64,000 nt of DNA from RBG-16-66-30 sp041479905. Its GTDB lineage: Bacteria; Acidobacteriota; Aminicenantia; Aminicenantales; Saccharicenantaceae. Made by a program: the position numbers and the translations under genes. A model generated the notes under the pieces. It saw only the letters and a program-made list of their open reading frames with translations. It was not told where the DNA came from and searched no databases. The DNA is taken from positions 1 to 64,000 of the forward strand of contig JBGOYY010000005.1 in assembly GCA_041479905.1 (NCBI GenBank), given 5' to 3'. Positions 14,367 through 24,448 of the stretch are shown in pieces; position 1 is the stretch's first letter, and every line of letters starts with the position of its first letter.

Positions 14367-15602
14367 TCAGTCGTGCCTCAGCGCCTCGATCGGATCCAGC
14401 TTTGAGGCCTTCAGCGCCGGATAGATCCCGGAGGCCAGGCCGATGACGGTGCAGACGAAGAACGACAGCAGAACGGCGGTGATCGTCCAGCCGACGGGCC
14501 AGCCGGTGATCGCCGAGATGACCATGGACAGGGCGAACCCGAAGAGGACCCCCACCACGCCTCCGGTCGCGGAAATGGAAACCGTCTCCGCGATGAACTG
14601 GCTGCGGATGTCGATCTGCCTGGCGCCGACGGCCCGGCGCAGCCCGATTTCCCTGGTCCGCTCGAGCACCGTGGCCAGCATGATGTTCATGATCCCGATC
14701 CCGCCCACGAGGAGCGATATCCCCGCGATGCAGGCCATGACGATGGTGAAGATGTTCTGCGTCTTCCGGTGCTGTTCGAGAAGCGCCTCGGGCACGATCA
14801 TCTCGTAATCGTCGATCTCCTTGTGACGCCGCTTCATCAGGTGGGCCAGCGTCGCGGCGGCCGTGCCGCTCGTGATCTCCGTCTTGAGCTGGACGCGGAA
14901 TTCGTCGATATCCGATTCATAGGGTCCGAACCGGAACACCTTCAGCGCGGTCTGCAGGGGAACGTAGATGTTGTTCTGCTCGCCCTTGAGGGTGATGCCC
15001 TGGAATTCGTCCTTGAGCAGGCTCTTGTCCTTCAGGACGCCTACGACGGTCATCCAGACGTGGTTGATCTTCACGTGTTTTCCGATGGCGACCTGGCCGG
15101 GGAACAGAACTTGGGCGACGCGGGACCCGATCACGCACACATGGGCGTAGACCACATCGTCGAAAGGAAGCAGGAACCGTCCCCCGCTCACGCTCAGGTT
15201 GGCCATTTCCAGATGCGTCGGCGTTACCCCCCAGACCTCGGCGTCGCTCTCGCCGGCCCCGCTGAAGACGGTATGGACCTTGACCTGCTTGCTGGCGCTG
15301 GAGATGCTCAGGAAGGGCAGCGTCTCCCGGGCCGCATTGAGGTCCTGCAGCGTGAGCCCCGGGGAATTTTCCCGAATTTCCTTGAGCTTGCTCTCCTCGA
15401 AGGTCTTGGCCTTGACGATGATGTTGCGCAGGCCCATGGTATCGATCAGCTGCAGGGCTTCCCTCTCGGCGCCCCGGCCGATGCTCAACATGGCGATCAC
15501 CGCCCCGACTCCGAAGATCATCCCCAGCAGGGTGAGCAGGGTGCGCAGCTTGTGCTGCAGGAGAGATTCCACGGATTCCGCGACGTCGAACTTCATCTTC
15601 AC
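14367..15602 (-). CDS. MacB-type ABC transporter permease
   Basis: A 411-residue permease of the MacB/FtsX type. The first membrane helix (LRTLLTLLGMIFGVGAVIAML) is followed by a large MacB periplasmic core domain (about residues 50-245) and three C-terminal helices with the FtsX domain (LLVGGIGIMNIMLATVLERTREIGLRRAVGA and on). The GTG start at 15602 overlaps the upstream stop as GTGA, with GAGGGGGG 8 bp before it; an ATG at 15596 is the alternative. It is the last gene of the operon ATPase, adaptor, adaptor, adaptor, permease, and probably exports a lipid, peptide or drug-like substrate. Confidence 0.9.
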   Translation of the reverse strand: MKMKFDVAESVESLLQHKLRTLLTLLGMIFGVGAVIAMLSIGRGAEREALQLIDTMGLRNIIVKAKTFEESKLKEIRENSPGLTLQDLNAARETLPFLSISSASKQVKVHTVFSGAGESDAEVWGVTPTHLEMANLSVSGGRFLLPFDDVVYAHVCVIGSRVAQVLFPGQVAIGKHVKINHVWMTVVGVLKDKSLLKDEFQGITLKGEQNNIYVPLQTALKVFRFGPYESDIDEFRVQLKTEITSGTAAATLAHLMKRRHKEIDDYEMIVPEALLEQHRKTQNIFTIVMACIAGISLLVGGIGIMNIMLATVLERTREIGLRRAVGARQIDIRSQFIAETVSISATGGVVGVLFGFALSMVISAITGWPVGWTITAVLLSFFVCTVIGLASGIYPALKASKLDPIEALRHD

Positions 15603-16819
15603 GTGGATTTCCCCCCTCGGGCCGGCGTCGGATTGCCGAGGAGAACGACGTCGCCTTCGCTCAAGCCTTTGGTGATGATCGTCAGCGTGAGGCTCCGCGC
15701 ACCGGCTTCGACCGCCCGCTTCTCGACCTTGGCCGAGTTCTTCACGAGGAGAAAGGTCTTGCTCTGCTCGGACACCAGGGCCTGGTTGGGGACGGCGAGG
15801 ACATCGGCCTGCTTCTCCACGAAGATGGACGCCCTCACCTGGACCCCCGGCTTCATCAGTTGCGCATCGGTGGTGTCGAGCGCGACCTTGGTCTCGAAGT
15901 ATTTCAACGGGCTCTCCTCGCCCAGCGGTTTGGCGATCGTGTCGATCCCGATGACCTTGCCGGTGAAGACCCTCCCCGGCTCGAAGTCGAGACTGATGGA
16001 GACGGGGAGGTTCTCCTTGAGTCCCGAGGCTTCGGATTCGAGGACGAAGAGCTTGGCCTCCATCTGCGTCAGATCGGGCAGGGAACCCAGCTTTTGCCCT
16101 CCAAAGGCGTTCATCCCGACACGGTACTTTTCCCCGCTCCAATACTTGTCGATGACCAGCATGCCGTCATGAGGAGCCTTGATCTCGAGATTGTTCAGCT
16201 GATCCTGGATCTGTTTGATCTGCATCCGGCGGGTGCGCGCCTTTGATTGCAGGAGCTGCAATTCCGCGGCGATCCGCTTTTCCAGCTGGTCTTTTTTTCG
16301 TTCGAAATGGCGCTCCCGGGTGTTCTGATAGTCGAGATCGATGGCGTCCTCGATGATCTTGTTCTTCGCGAAGATGGTCTCGTCCCGGGCCGCATAGACG
16401 TCCGCCAGTTCGCGCTGGACCGAGGTCACCGCGATCTCGCCGTGAAGGTCGCTCTTGTCCTTCTCGAGCTGTTTCTCTTTTTTCCGGATTTCGAGGTCCA
16501 GCTTCTCCATTTCGGCGTCCTCGACCCGGAGGCGCTCTTTCAAGTCCGTGCTGGCCAGCCGGATGACGACCTCTCCCTCTTTCACCGACGAATACTCCGG
16601 CGCCATCCAGGCGATGGTCTGGATGCCGAACCGGCTCTCGGGCGGAACGACGATGGGCGTGGACTTGGCCGCCTGCAGTTCGCCGAACGCCGGGATAACG
16701 ATCTGGAAGTTCCCCTTGTGAACCTTCAGGACGGCCATGCCCGCGTTCTTCGTCCCGCCGCACGCGGCGGCGAAGGCGGCGAACACGATCAACGCTCCGA
16801 TGAGCGGCCTGGCTTTCAT
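15599..16819 (-). CDS. HlyD/MacA-type efflux adaptor lipoprotein (third of three)
   Basis: A 406-residue periplasmic adaptor with a lipobox (AAAC near residue 20). The order is a half-lipoyl strand (about 30-75), a long charged coiled-coil hairpin (about 85-210, with EMEKLDLEIRKKEKQLEKDK), a second half-lipoyl domain and a beta-barrel domain (DLTQMEAKLFV and then PVSISLDFEPGRVFTGKV). It overlaps the previous adaptor gene and the following permease gene by 4 bp each, so all are co-translated. It would bridge the MacB-like permease to an outer-membrane exit; no TolC-type gene is nearby. Confidence 0.87.
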   Translation of the reverse strand: MKARPLIGALIVFAAFAAACGGTKNAGMAVLKVHKGNFQIVIPAFGELQAAKSTPIVVPPESRFGIQTIAWMAPEYSSVKEGEVVIRLASTDLKERLRVEDAEMEKLDLEIRKKEKQLEKDKSDLHGEIAVTSVQRELADVYAARDETIFAKNKIIEDAIDLDYQNTRERHFERKKDQLEKRIAAELQLLQSKARTRRMQIKQIQDQLNNLEIKAPHDGMLVIDKYWSGEKYRVGMNAFGGQKLGSLPDLTQMEAKLFVLESEASGLKENLPVSISLDFEPGRVFTGKVIGIDTIAKPLGEESPLKYFETKVALDTTDAQLMKPGVQVRASIFVEKQADVLAVPNQALVSEQSKTFLLVKNSAKVEKRAVEAGARSLTLTIITKGLSEGDVVLLGNPTPARGGKST

Positions 16820-18039
16820 TGCCCGCCCGCCCCGGCTCCGGACCGGATGACGATCGCATCGTTCTCCTTGAGCCCGCTCAGGATCTCCACCATCCCCGAA
16901 GACCGGGCCCCGACGGTGACCGGTGTCAGTTCATCGGAAAAAGTCCCTTTCTTCCAGACTGCCAGCTTGTTTTCGCGATAGACGATGGCGGCCTCCGGCA
17001 CTTGAAGGACGTTCTCCTTGGAGGAGATCGTGATGTCGACACCCGCCGCCATACCCGGCCGCATCAGCCCCGGATCCGATTCGGACAGGTCGATCAGCGC
17101 GTCGAACACGATGGCCGGCTGGGAATCCGATTTGACCCGGAAAACCCGGCCGAGGGAAAGGATGACGCCTTTGAACACACGGTCCGGATTGGAATCGAGG
17201 CGGACCTCCGCCTTTTGGCCGGTCTGGACCCGGCCGGCCTGGACTTCGAGGATCACCGCTTTCATCTGCATCCGGCTGAGATCGGGCAACTCGAGGATGT
17301 TCTCGCCCATCCAAGTCGTGTCGCCCACGGCTTTTTTCTTGCCGTCCCAATCGGGCGTGTAGACGACGATTCCCGGCTTGGGAGCCGGGACGTTCATCTT
17401 CTGGATGTCCCGATTCAGCCGCTCCACCTCTTCGTTCAACAGCCTGACTTTGGATTCCTGGATATGGGTCCGGCTTCTCATCCCCGAGATCTGGTTCGCC
17501 AACCGGCTCTCCGCAAGTTTCTCCTGCAAGTCGGCCAATTCGAGCTCCATTTTTCTTTTCTGGAGCTCGTTTACCGCGATCAATTCCTCGGGATAATCGG
17601 CCTTTCGCACGGCCTTTTGCCTGTTGACCTTAGCTTCCTCCAGCTGCAGGGCGGCGTCTTCCTTGGTCTGCTGCTCCTGCAGCTGCATCCGCTCGAGTTC
17701 TTTCATTCCCGTGTCGAGTTCCGATTGCTTGAGCTGGAGCCGCTGCATCAGTTCCCTGGCATCGAAGGAGAGGATCATGTCGCCCACGTTGACCGCCTTG
17801 CCTTCCGGCGCCATGAAGGAGATCATGTACTGCCACATCCGTTCAACGGACGGGCAGCCGATATAAAGGGAGGCGGCCGACTGCAGCTGGCCCGTGGCGT
17901 GGATCCTAATGAGGAAGGGAGCCTTGACGACCTTGTCCACGCGGACCTTGCCGGAGTGGGAGCAGGCGAGCAGGGAGAGCGCGACCGCAGCCGCGATCGT
18001 CCAGAGAGCCGGCCCGGGCCGTTTACTTTTTTGTCTCAT
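16816..18039 (-). CDS. HlyD/MacA-type efflux adaptor lipoprotein (second of three)
   Basis: A 407-residue adaptor with lipobox LLAC near residue 26. The lipoyl-type N-terminus (TGQLQSAASLYI, then PEGKAVNVGD) is followed by a coiled-coil hairpin (about residues 105-205, rich in Glu, Gln and Lys) and then the lipoyl and barrel parts (DLSRMQMKAVI, then KAEVRLDSNPDRVFKGVI). It is divergent from its two neighbours, so the three adaptors are not recent copies. It overlaps the first adaptor gene by 17 bp and the third by 4 bp. Confidence 0.87.
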   Translation of the reverse strand: MRQKSKRPGPALWTIAAAVALSLLACSHSGKVRVDKVVKAPFLIRIHATGQLQSAASLYIGCPSVERMWQYMISFMAPEGKAVNVGDMILSFDARELMQRLQLKQSELDTGMKELERMQLQEQQTKEDAALQLEEAKVNRQKAVRKADYPEELIAVNELQKRKMELELADLQEKLAESRLANQISGMRSRTHIQESKVRLLNEEVERLNRDIQKMNVPAPKPGIVVYTPDWDGKKKAVGDTTWMGENILELPDLSRMQMKAVILEVQAGRVQTGQKAEVRLDSNPDRVFKGVILSLGRVFRVKSDSQPAIVFDALIDLSESDPGLMRPGMAAGVDITISSKENVLQVPEAAIVYRENKLAVWKKGTFSDELTPVTVGARSSGMVEILSGLKENDAIVIRSGAGAGGQ

Positions 18040-19277
18040 CGGCTTTTGTCTCCCGGGTTTCCTTCAGGACTCCGACCGGCACGAGCGCCATGCCCGCCTT
18101 GACGGCCGGATTCTCGCCGGCGCCGACCGCCAGCAGGAACTCATTGAAGCCGAGGGTCTGGAGTTTCAGCGGCTCCCCGCGGGCGGGCCGGATCCAGAAG
18201 GACTGCCCGTCGAAAAGGGTCATCTCCAAGGGAACGAGCAGGACTTCGTCGTATTGGGGATCCTGGACCTCGCACTTGACGCTCATCCCCGGCTTCATGA
18301 TCTCCGGGTCGAGCTTCTCCATTTTGATCTGGACCCTGAAGTAGTGCGACCTTCCCCAGCGCCGGAGGGCTTCAGCGCTCTTCGAGATCTCCCGGATGAC
18401 GCCCTGGTAGTGTTTGTCCGGGTAGGCATCCAGAGAGAGGTCGACGCTCTCGCCGGCCTTGATGTGCTGGATGTGGGTTTCGCTAATCCAGGCCTGGACC
18501 TCGAGCGAGGACATGTCGGGGATCTGGGCCACCCCGCGGGTCGCGAAGACCGTGTCCCCCACCTGGACTTTTCTGCCGCTCCAGTCGTCCACGGCGTAGA
18601 GCACCGCGCCCGGGGTGCTCGCGGTGAGGGTCAGAGCGCTCAGGCTGTTTTTCAATTTTTCCAGCTTGGCTTCGAGGTCCCGGACTTCGATCTCGAGGGT
18701 CTTGATCTGGGCTTCGCTTTCCGCGAGCCTGACGGTCCTGTTCGTCCGGGCGCTTTCGAGCGTGAAATCGCTTCTCTTCTTCTCGAGCTGCTTGCGCTCG
18801 TATTCGATTTTGGCTTCGATTTCCGGGGGGATGGCCGCGTCGATCTCCTTCTGCCGGTTGTCGTTTTCGGCCTTCCGGACTTCCACGTCCAGCTCGAATT
18901 TCTGATGTTGATAGTCGGCTTCCTTCTGGGTCTTCTCCTCGCGCTTGGTTCTCAGCGAGTCCTGGGCGGTCACGATATCGGACGCGAGGTTGGCGGTGTC
19001 GAACCGGACCACGGGATCGCCGGGTTTCACGGATTCGCCCTCTTTCACCATCCACTTGATCTGGACCCGCCAAGTTTCCGTGATCGGGACCTTGAATTCC
19101 TCCGATTGGAGCGACACCAACGTCCCGGTCAGGACGATGGTCGACCGGAAGTTCCCCTTTGTCACCCGCGGCTCGTTGGCAACGACCTGGGAGCGGCCAC
19201 TTCCCGTCAGGAAGAGGGAGAAAGCGGTCAGGACGATCGCTCCCAGAGCGGGCGTCCTTCTTCGCCGGCGTCTCGAT

Positions 19278-19297
<20 letters not shown>
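18023..19297 (-). CDS. HlyD/MacA-type efflux adaptor (first of three)
   Basis: A 424-residue adaptor from ATG 19297 (GGAAAGG 6 bp upstream; an ATG at 19312 is also possible). It has an Arg-rich start and one membrane or signal helix (about 18-36) without a lipobox, so it is likely anchored by the helix. The lipoyl halves flank a coiled coil at about 100-215 (REEKTQKEADYQHQKFELDV and on), followed by the barrel domain (DMSSLEVQAWI). It overlaps the ATPase gene by 20 bp. It differs from the other two by lacking a lipid anchor, so it might be the subunit that first contacts the transporter. Confidence 0.86.
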
Positions 19298-19955
<658 letters not shown>

Positions 19956-20217
19956 GGCTCGATTTCGACGTGCGCCAAGCGAATGAAGGTCAATTGAGGT
20001 TCCCGTGCCGATTAATAAGTATATCGCCGCGGGCCAACGACTTCAAGCGAAATAAGAAGCATTTCTTAGTCATCGCCATGCGTAACGATGAATCCCCTAC
20101 TTTTCACCTCAACTATATGCAAAAATAGTGCCAAGTTTTAGTTCCCCCCGTATCTCCTTATCGTTCATTTTTTGGTACTCGGTTACCCGGCAATTGTGTA
20201 AGAAACTTTACGTTGGG
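19956..20217. other. intergenic region, no gene seen
   Basis: About 260 bp between the divergent ABC operon and the small lipoprotein gene. It is AT-richer than its surroundings. No coding frame or repeat was recognised. It must contain the ABC operon promoter, but no clear hexamer pair was found. Confidence 0.4.
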
Positions 20218-20246
20218 TTGAAATATCGGCCGGAATCGGCTAAAAT
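20218..20246 (+). promoter_or_regulatory. sigma-70-type promoter
   Basis: -35 TTGAAA (20218-20223), 17-bp spacer, -10 TAAAAT (20241-20246). It lies 44 bp before the ATG of the small lipoprotein gene, which has a GAGGAGG site. Confidence 0.7.
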
Positions 20247-20290
20247 AAAATAAGGGGGAATGATTCCATAAAAGAACTCGAGGAGGTAAG

Positions 20291-20578
20291 ATGAAAAAGG
20301 CGGCTTTGTTGGTTCTTTTGGGACTTATCTCGGTTATTGCGGCCGGCTGCATGCTTTCCTATCCGAGGTTAGGCCCTCCCTCGCCTAGGGAAGAAAGCAT
20401 GATGGGCCGCCCGGGATCCGGCCATGTTTGGATCAGCGGCTACTGGCGGTGGTCGATAGGACGCTACACCTGGCATTCAGGACACTGGGCCAGGGCCAGG
20501 GGAGGCAGGGCCTGGGTGCCCGGCCAATGGGAACAGAGGGGACATAAGTGGGCCTGGCGGCGCGGCCATTGGAGATAG
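20291..20578 (+). CDS. small lipoprotein with W-x2-G-x-W repeats
   Basis: A 95-residue lipoprotein with lipobox AAGC at about residue 20. The mature part has four spaced motifs of the form W-x-x-G-x-W (WISGYW, WHSGHW, WVPGQW, WRRGHW), the pattern of YXWXGXW-repeat proteins. It is strongly basic and aromatic. The role is unknown; such proteins are thought to lie in the periplasm or at the cell surface. It is monocistronic, with its own promoter and a strong ribosome site. Confidence 0.87.
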   Translation: MKKAALLVLLGLISVIAAGCMLSYPRLGPPSPREESMMGRPGSGHVWISGYWRWSIGRYTWHSGHWARARGGRAWVPGQWEQRGHKWAWRRGHWR

Positions 20579-20673
20579 ATCAAGAGCGAACATAGCGGCC
20601 GGTTTCCCCCGGCCATTCTAAAAACCTTCAGCGAGGCGCGTGGTATTTTGTATATCCAGCCCTTGCTAGCACG

Positions 20674-21618
20674 ATGAAAAACAACGTCTCGTTGGTGATT
20701 TGCCTCGTCTGCCTGGCCGCTCTCTGGCCGGCGCAAGATTCTTTCGCCCAGGAGAAAAAGCAAGACCAAGCCGCTTACGAGTACACCGTCCGGGCCATCA
20801 CCATCGCCGTCACCGTGCAGGACTCCAAGGGGCGGTTCGTCAACAACCTCGTCGAAAAAGACTTCACCGTCTTCGAAAACAACAAGAAGAAGCCCCTGAC
20901 CTATTTCATGCACGATTTCGGGGCGCCGCTCAGCCTGACCGTCCTCCTCGACGTCAGCGGCAGCATGGCCCTCGAAAACAAGTTGGCCGAGTGCAAGGCC
21001 GCCCTCCGGAACCTGGTCACTCGCCTGCTCCGTCCCCGGGACGAGGTCGCCCTGCTCATCTTCGCCGACGGCCAGGTCGAGGTCGCCGCCAAGCACGCGA
21101 CGGACAAGACGGAATTCCTCCGCGTCCTCGAAAAAATCGAGGCCTACGGCCAGACCGCCCTCAACGACGCCGTGGCCGTCTCGCCCGAGTTCGCGACGAG
21201 GGCCAAGAACGAGAAGAGGGCCCTGCTCCTCCTCACGGACGGCCTCGAGAACGACAGCCAGGCGAGCCCGGAGCAAGCCCTCGAGATCGCCCGGCGGGTC
21301 GACGTCCCCATCTACACCATCGGCTACAAGATCCCCCGGAGCGAGCAGATCCTCAAGAGCCACAAGCGGTCGGCCTTCCTGACGGCGGCCGGGATCGTCG
21401 CCACCCTCGACCGCTTCTCCCAGGCCACGGGCGGCAAGGCCTATTTCCTGAACGAGCCCGCCGACCTGGCCGCGGTCGTCCAAGAGATCAAGAACGAGCA
21501 GACCCACCAGTACATCATCGGCTACACGTCCTACCAGGATACGGCGGACATCTTCCGCTCGATCCGGGTGACAACGCCGAACTACAGGAACAAGGTCCGC
21601 ACCCGGCAGGGGTATTGA
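20674..21618 (+). CDS. secreted VWA-domain protein
   Basis: A 314-residue exported protein with a signal peptide ending near SFAQ (about 24). Residues about 35-75 are a small beta domain (ITIAVTVQDSKGRFVNNL, then F-T-V-F-E-N) common before VWA domains in Acidobacteria-type proteins. The VWA domain (about 85-290) keeps the metal-ion site DVSGS, the Thr of GQTALNDAV and the LLTDGLEND Asp. It is probably a periplasmic or secreted adhesion or complex-assembly protein. It stands alone between two other envelope-protein genes. Confidence 0.88.
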   Translation: MKNNVSLVICLVCLAALWPAQDSFAQEKKQDQAAYEYTVRAITIAVTVQDSKGRFVNNLVEKDFTVFENNKKKPLTYFMHDFGAPLSLTVLLDVSGSMALENKLAECKAALRNLVTRLLRPRDEVALLIFADGQVEVAAKHATDKTEFLRVLEKIEAYGQTALNDAVAVSPEFATRAKNEKRALLLLTDGLENDSQASPEQALEIARRVDVPIYTIGYKIPRSEQILKSHKRSAFLTAAGIVATLDRFSQATGGKAYFLNEPADLAAVVQEIKNEQTHQYIIGYTSYQDTADIFRSIRVTTPNYRNKVRTRQGY

Positions 21619-21728
21619 AGCCGGCTTTTTGTTTTTTGCCCCAAACGTGATAAAATGGAGTTCAGGGAGCTAGGGGATTCGTCGGCGGGACGCCGGCGGG
21701 CCATACATCAATCCAAATGGAGGTTCTC

Positions 21729-22364
21729 ATGAAGAACAGACAACTCGTAGTTTTCGCCGGTTTCGTCGTCCTCATCGCGCTCGTCGTCGGACCGGCCTGC
21801 GCCACCAAGAAGTACGTCAGGACTGAGTCGGCGGCCCTCGACCAGAAGATCGCGGGCGTCTCGACCGAGGTCGAGGCCAGCCAGAAGCGGATCAAGGAGC
21901 ACGACGATAAGCTGGCGACGATCGGCTCGCTCCTCACCCAGCAAGAAGGCCAGATCAAGGCGGTCGACGGCAAGATTGATGAGGTCAAGACGCTCATCCG
22001 CGGCAACCTCGTCATGACGGCGACCTTGAAGAACAGCGATGCCAAGTTCAAGTTCGACAGCGCCGAGCTGAGCGCGGAGGCCAAGGGCATTCTCGACCAG
22101 TTCGTCCAGAAGCTCATCGAGGAGAACAAGGGCGTCTTCATCGAGATCCAGGGCCACACCGACAACACCGGCACGGACGAAGTCAACTCGGTTCTCGGCC
22201 AGAAGCGGGCCGAAGCGGTCATGATGTACCTCTACAAGCAGCACCGCATCCCGCTCCACCGCATGTCCGTCGTCAGCCTGGGCAGCTCCGTGCCCGTGGC
22301 CGACAACTCCAGCCGGGAAGGCCGGAGCCAGAACAGGCGGGTCGAGATCCTCGTCTACGAATAA
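21729..22364 (+). CDS. OmpA-family peptidoglycan-binding protein
   Basis: A 211-residue envelope protein; ATG 21729 has GGAGG 5 bp upstream (an in-frame ATG at 21717 is less likely). The signal sequence ends near GPAC, a possible lipobox. An alpha-helical coiled stretch (about 30-95) is followed by the OmpA C-terminal domain (about 100-210) with IEIQGHTDNTGTDEVNSVLGQKRAEAV and the closing NRRVEILV, which bind peptidoglycan. It likely ties the outer membrane to the wall. No beta-barrel domain is present. Confidence 0.9.
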   Translation: MKNRQLVVFAGFVVLIALVVGPACATKKYVRTESAALDQKIAGVSTEVEASQKRIKEHDDKLATIGSLLTQQEGQIKAVDGKIDEVKTLIRGNLVMTATLKNSDAKFKFDSAELSAEAKGILDQFVQKLIEENKGVFIEIQGHTDNTGTDEVNSVLGQKRAEAVMMYLYKQHRIPLHRMSVVSLGSSVPVADNSSREGRSQNRRVEILVYE

Positions 22365-22373
22365 GGCCGGAGG

Positions 22374-24374
22374 TCAGCGGGCCGTGGCCGTCGCGGCCAG
22401 GCCCTCCCGGTCGAGATTGCCGACGCCGACGACCTCGTACACGTAGGTCCCCGAGGCGCTGACGCCCCGGTGCAGGTAGCGGTAGGACGTGTTCCGCGGG
22501 CCTTTGGCGATCTCGGTCAGGAGGGCGCGGCCCGTCCCCGTGACCTGGTAGACCCGGTATTTGAGGACGCTCGTGTTCCTCGAGTTGTCCGTCCAGCTGA
22601 CGGCGTTGACATACTCCCTGAGCAGAAGGCTCCTGTTGACGAGCTTAGCCGCCTTCAGGCTGGCTGGGGCGAAGAGGTTGTCCGTGACGACGGAGACGGA
22701 TGCCGTGCCCGGCTGGAGGATCGTGTCGTAGGCGCGGACCCAGATCGTGTGCGTCGCGTTCGAAAGCGGCGTCGTGTCGAGAAGGAAGGAGAACGGCGGC
22801 GCCGAGAGCGTCTGCCACAGCATCGTATCCGTGTAGAGTTCCACCCGGCTGATCCCGTTGTCGTCGCTGGCCGTGGCCTCGACCGGGATCGTGCCGTAGA
22901 CCGTTTGGCCGGCCGTGATGTTGGCGATGCCGGCAACGGGCGGCGAGTCGCTCGAAAAGACCGTCAGGCTCATGGGCGTCGTCGTCCCGGTGATGTTCGT
23001 CATCCCCATCGCCGAGGGCAGCCCGTCGTAGCGGGCCGAACTCGGGACCGTGAACTGCCCGAAGGTCATGCCCGCCTTGTAGTAGTCGCCGGCGTTGGCC
23101 GAGGCGTTGTACGTCTCGATCTCCTCGAGGCCGTCGGCCTCCATGAGCCGCAGGAGCTTGTGAGCCGTGTAGGAGTTGTCGTAGACGAAATCGGTGTTCC
23201 AGGTGTTGAGCCGCGAGTCCACGTGCCAGAGGATCAAGCCGTCGGACCCGGTGAACAGGTTCGTGTCGTTGCCCGACCGGCAGCGGTTCTGGACCATGAA
23301 GAACTCGTTGAAGATCTGCCCGGGAACGGCGCCGGGCATGAAGAGGAGCGCGTCCGGGGTGACGCCGGAAGCCCGGAGCGAGACCGTCTGCGAACCCGCG
23401 GAGACGACCGTCGGCGTGATCCAGTCGAGCATGAACTTGGAGAAGCAGTTGTGGTCGCCCGTCCCGTCCATGATGTCGAGGCTGCCGACGCCTCCGCGCG
23501 GCCCGATCGCGTCGTCGTAATCGTAATAGTCGGGTACCCCGAGACCGTGGCCCGTCTCGTGGATGATGGTGCTCGGCCCGAAGGTGCCGTTCGGATAGTT
23601 GGAGAGCTCCCACTGCCAGGAGTAATTCGTCAGCCTCTTGCCGTCGAGGCGGAACGTCGAGTCGGAGAACCCGGTGTAGTAGCCCCACCAGAACGATGCC
23701 CATTCCCCGCGCGGGCCCGTCCAGAAGACACAGAAATAGTCGATGGCCCCGTCGCCGTCGTTGTCGTACTGGGAGAAATCGTGCCCCTGGGCCTCGTAAA
23801 AGCTCAGGGCTTCCTTGATCAGGTTCTGGCGGCCCGCATCGGTCTCGGTGACCGTGCTCCGCGCATAGGACGTCTGGTACCAGCCGAGGACGTTGCCTTC
23901 GACGGTCAGCTGGTCGTAGGACGAACGCCGGTAGAAGTTCCTCAGGCTGTCGAACGGCGGGCCGCCCACGCCGTCCCCGAAAAGCCGCGAGTTGAAATAT
24001 TCCGGGGTCGTTATTCCGGGATAATCGGAAAAGGAAATGAGCAAGGCCAGAACTTTGATCGTCCCGGTCGTCGGCATGCCCCTCCAGGCCGGCGGCGGAG
24101 CGAGAAGGCGGCTGGTTTTGTCGGCGGCCGGCCCGACTCGCTCGAGCGACAGGCGTTTCATCTTGTAGCCCAGCCGGTCCATCATGCGCTGCGGCATCTT
24201 GTGGTTGCCGATGGCCTTGGCCTGAGCGATGTGCTTGGCCAGCGTTCCGTCCAGCTTGTAGCGCTCGATCTGCTCCCTGGTCGGCGGCTCGAGGGCGAAC
24301 GCCGGGGCGAAGCCGACAAGGAATAAAACGAAGGTGACTCCGGCGGCCAGGCCGGCGCGGACGATAGGCTTCAT
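22374..24374 (-). CDS. secreted M6-family metalloprotease
   Basis: A 666-residue secreted protease starting at ATG 24374, just after a good promoter and a GGGAG site. Signal peptide (1-27), pro-region, then an immune-inhibitor-A (M6) type catalytic domain with the zinc motif IIHETGHGLGVPDYYDYDD (HExxH). Downstream are an Ig-like domain (about 480-560, YGTIPVEATASDDNGISRVELY) and a fibronectin-like C-terminus. It probably degrades extracellular protein. It is convergent with the OmpA gene, 9 bp apart. Confidence 0.92.
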   Translation of the reverse strand: MKPIVRAGLAAGVTFVLFLVGFAPAFALEPPTREQIERYKLDGTLAKHIAQAKAIGNHKMPQRMMDRLGYKMKRLSLERVGPAADKTSRLLAPPPAWRGMPTTGTIKVLALLISFSDYPGITTPEYFNSRLFGDGVGGPPFDSLRNFYRRSSYDQLTVEGNVLGWYQTSYARSTVTETDAGRQNLIKEALSFYEAQGHDFSQYDNDGDGAIDYFCVFWTGPRGEWASFWWGYYTGFSDSTFRLDGKRLTNYSWQWELSNYPNGTFGPSTIIHETGHGLGVPDYYDYDDAIGPRGGVGSLDIMDGTGDHNCFSKFMLDWITPTVVSAGSQTVSLRASGVTPDALLFMPGAVPGQIFNEFFMVQNRCRSGNDTNLFTGSDGLILWHVDSRLNTWNTDFVYDNSYTAHKLLRLMEADGLEEIETYNASANAGDYYKAGMTFGQFTVPSSARYDGLPSAMGMTNITGTTTPMSLTVFSSDSPPVAGIANITAGQTVYGTIPVEATASDDNGISRVELYTDTMLWQTLSAPPFSFLLDTTPLSNATHTIWVRAYDTILQPGTASVSVVTDNLFAPASLKAAKLVNRSLLLREYVNAVSWTDNSRNTSVLKYRVYQVTGTGRALLTEIAKGPRNTSYRYLHRGVSASGTYVYEVVGVGNLDREGLAATATAR

Positions 24375-24398
24375 GATGCCGCTCCCTTTCACGCGGCC

Positions 24399-24427
24399 AA
24401 TATAATTCAGCCGATCGCCCAAGTCAA
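24399..24427 (-). promoter_or_regulatory. promoter of M6 protease gene
   Basis: -35 TTGACT (24422-24427), 17-bp spacer, -10 TATATT (24399-24404) on the minus strand. It rules out an upstream in-frame start at 24422. Confidence 0.7.
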
Positions 24428-24448
24428 ACCGGCCGCCGGCCGGAGCCG

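Noticed and set aside
15603..16142. N-terminal extension of the permease frame
   Set aside because: It is an out-of-frame reading of the adaptor gene; the permease starts at the GTGA overlap at 15602 or the ATG at 15596.
22470..24326. 618-codon open frame on the plus strand
   Set aside because: Antisense to the M6 protease, Arg/Val/Asp-rich, with no recognised domain.
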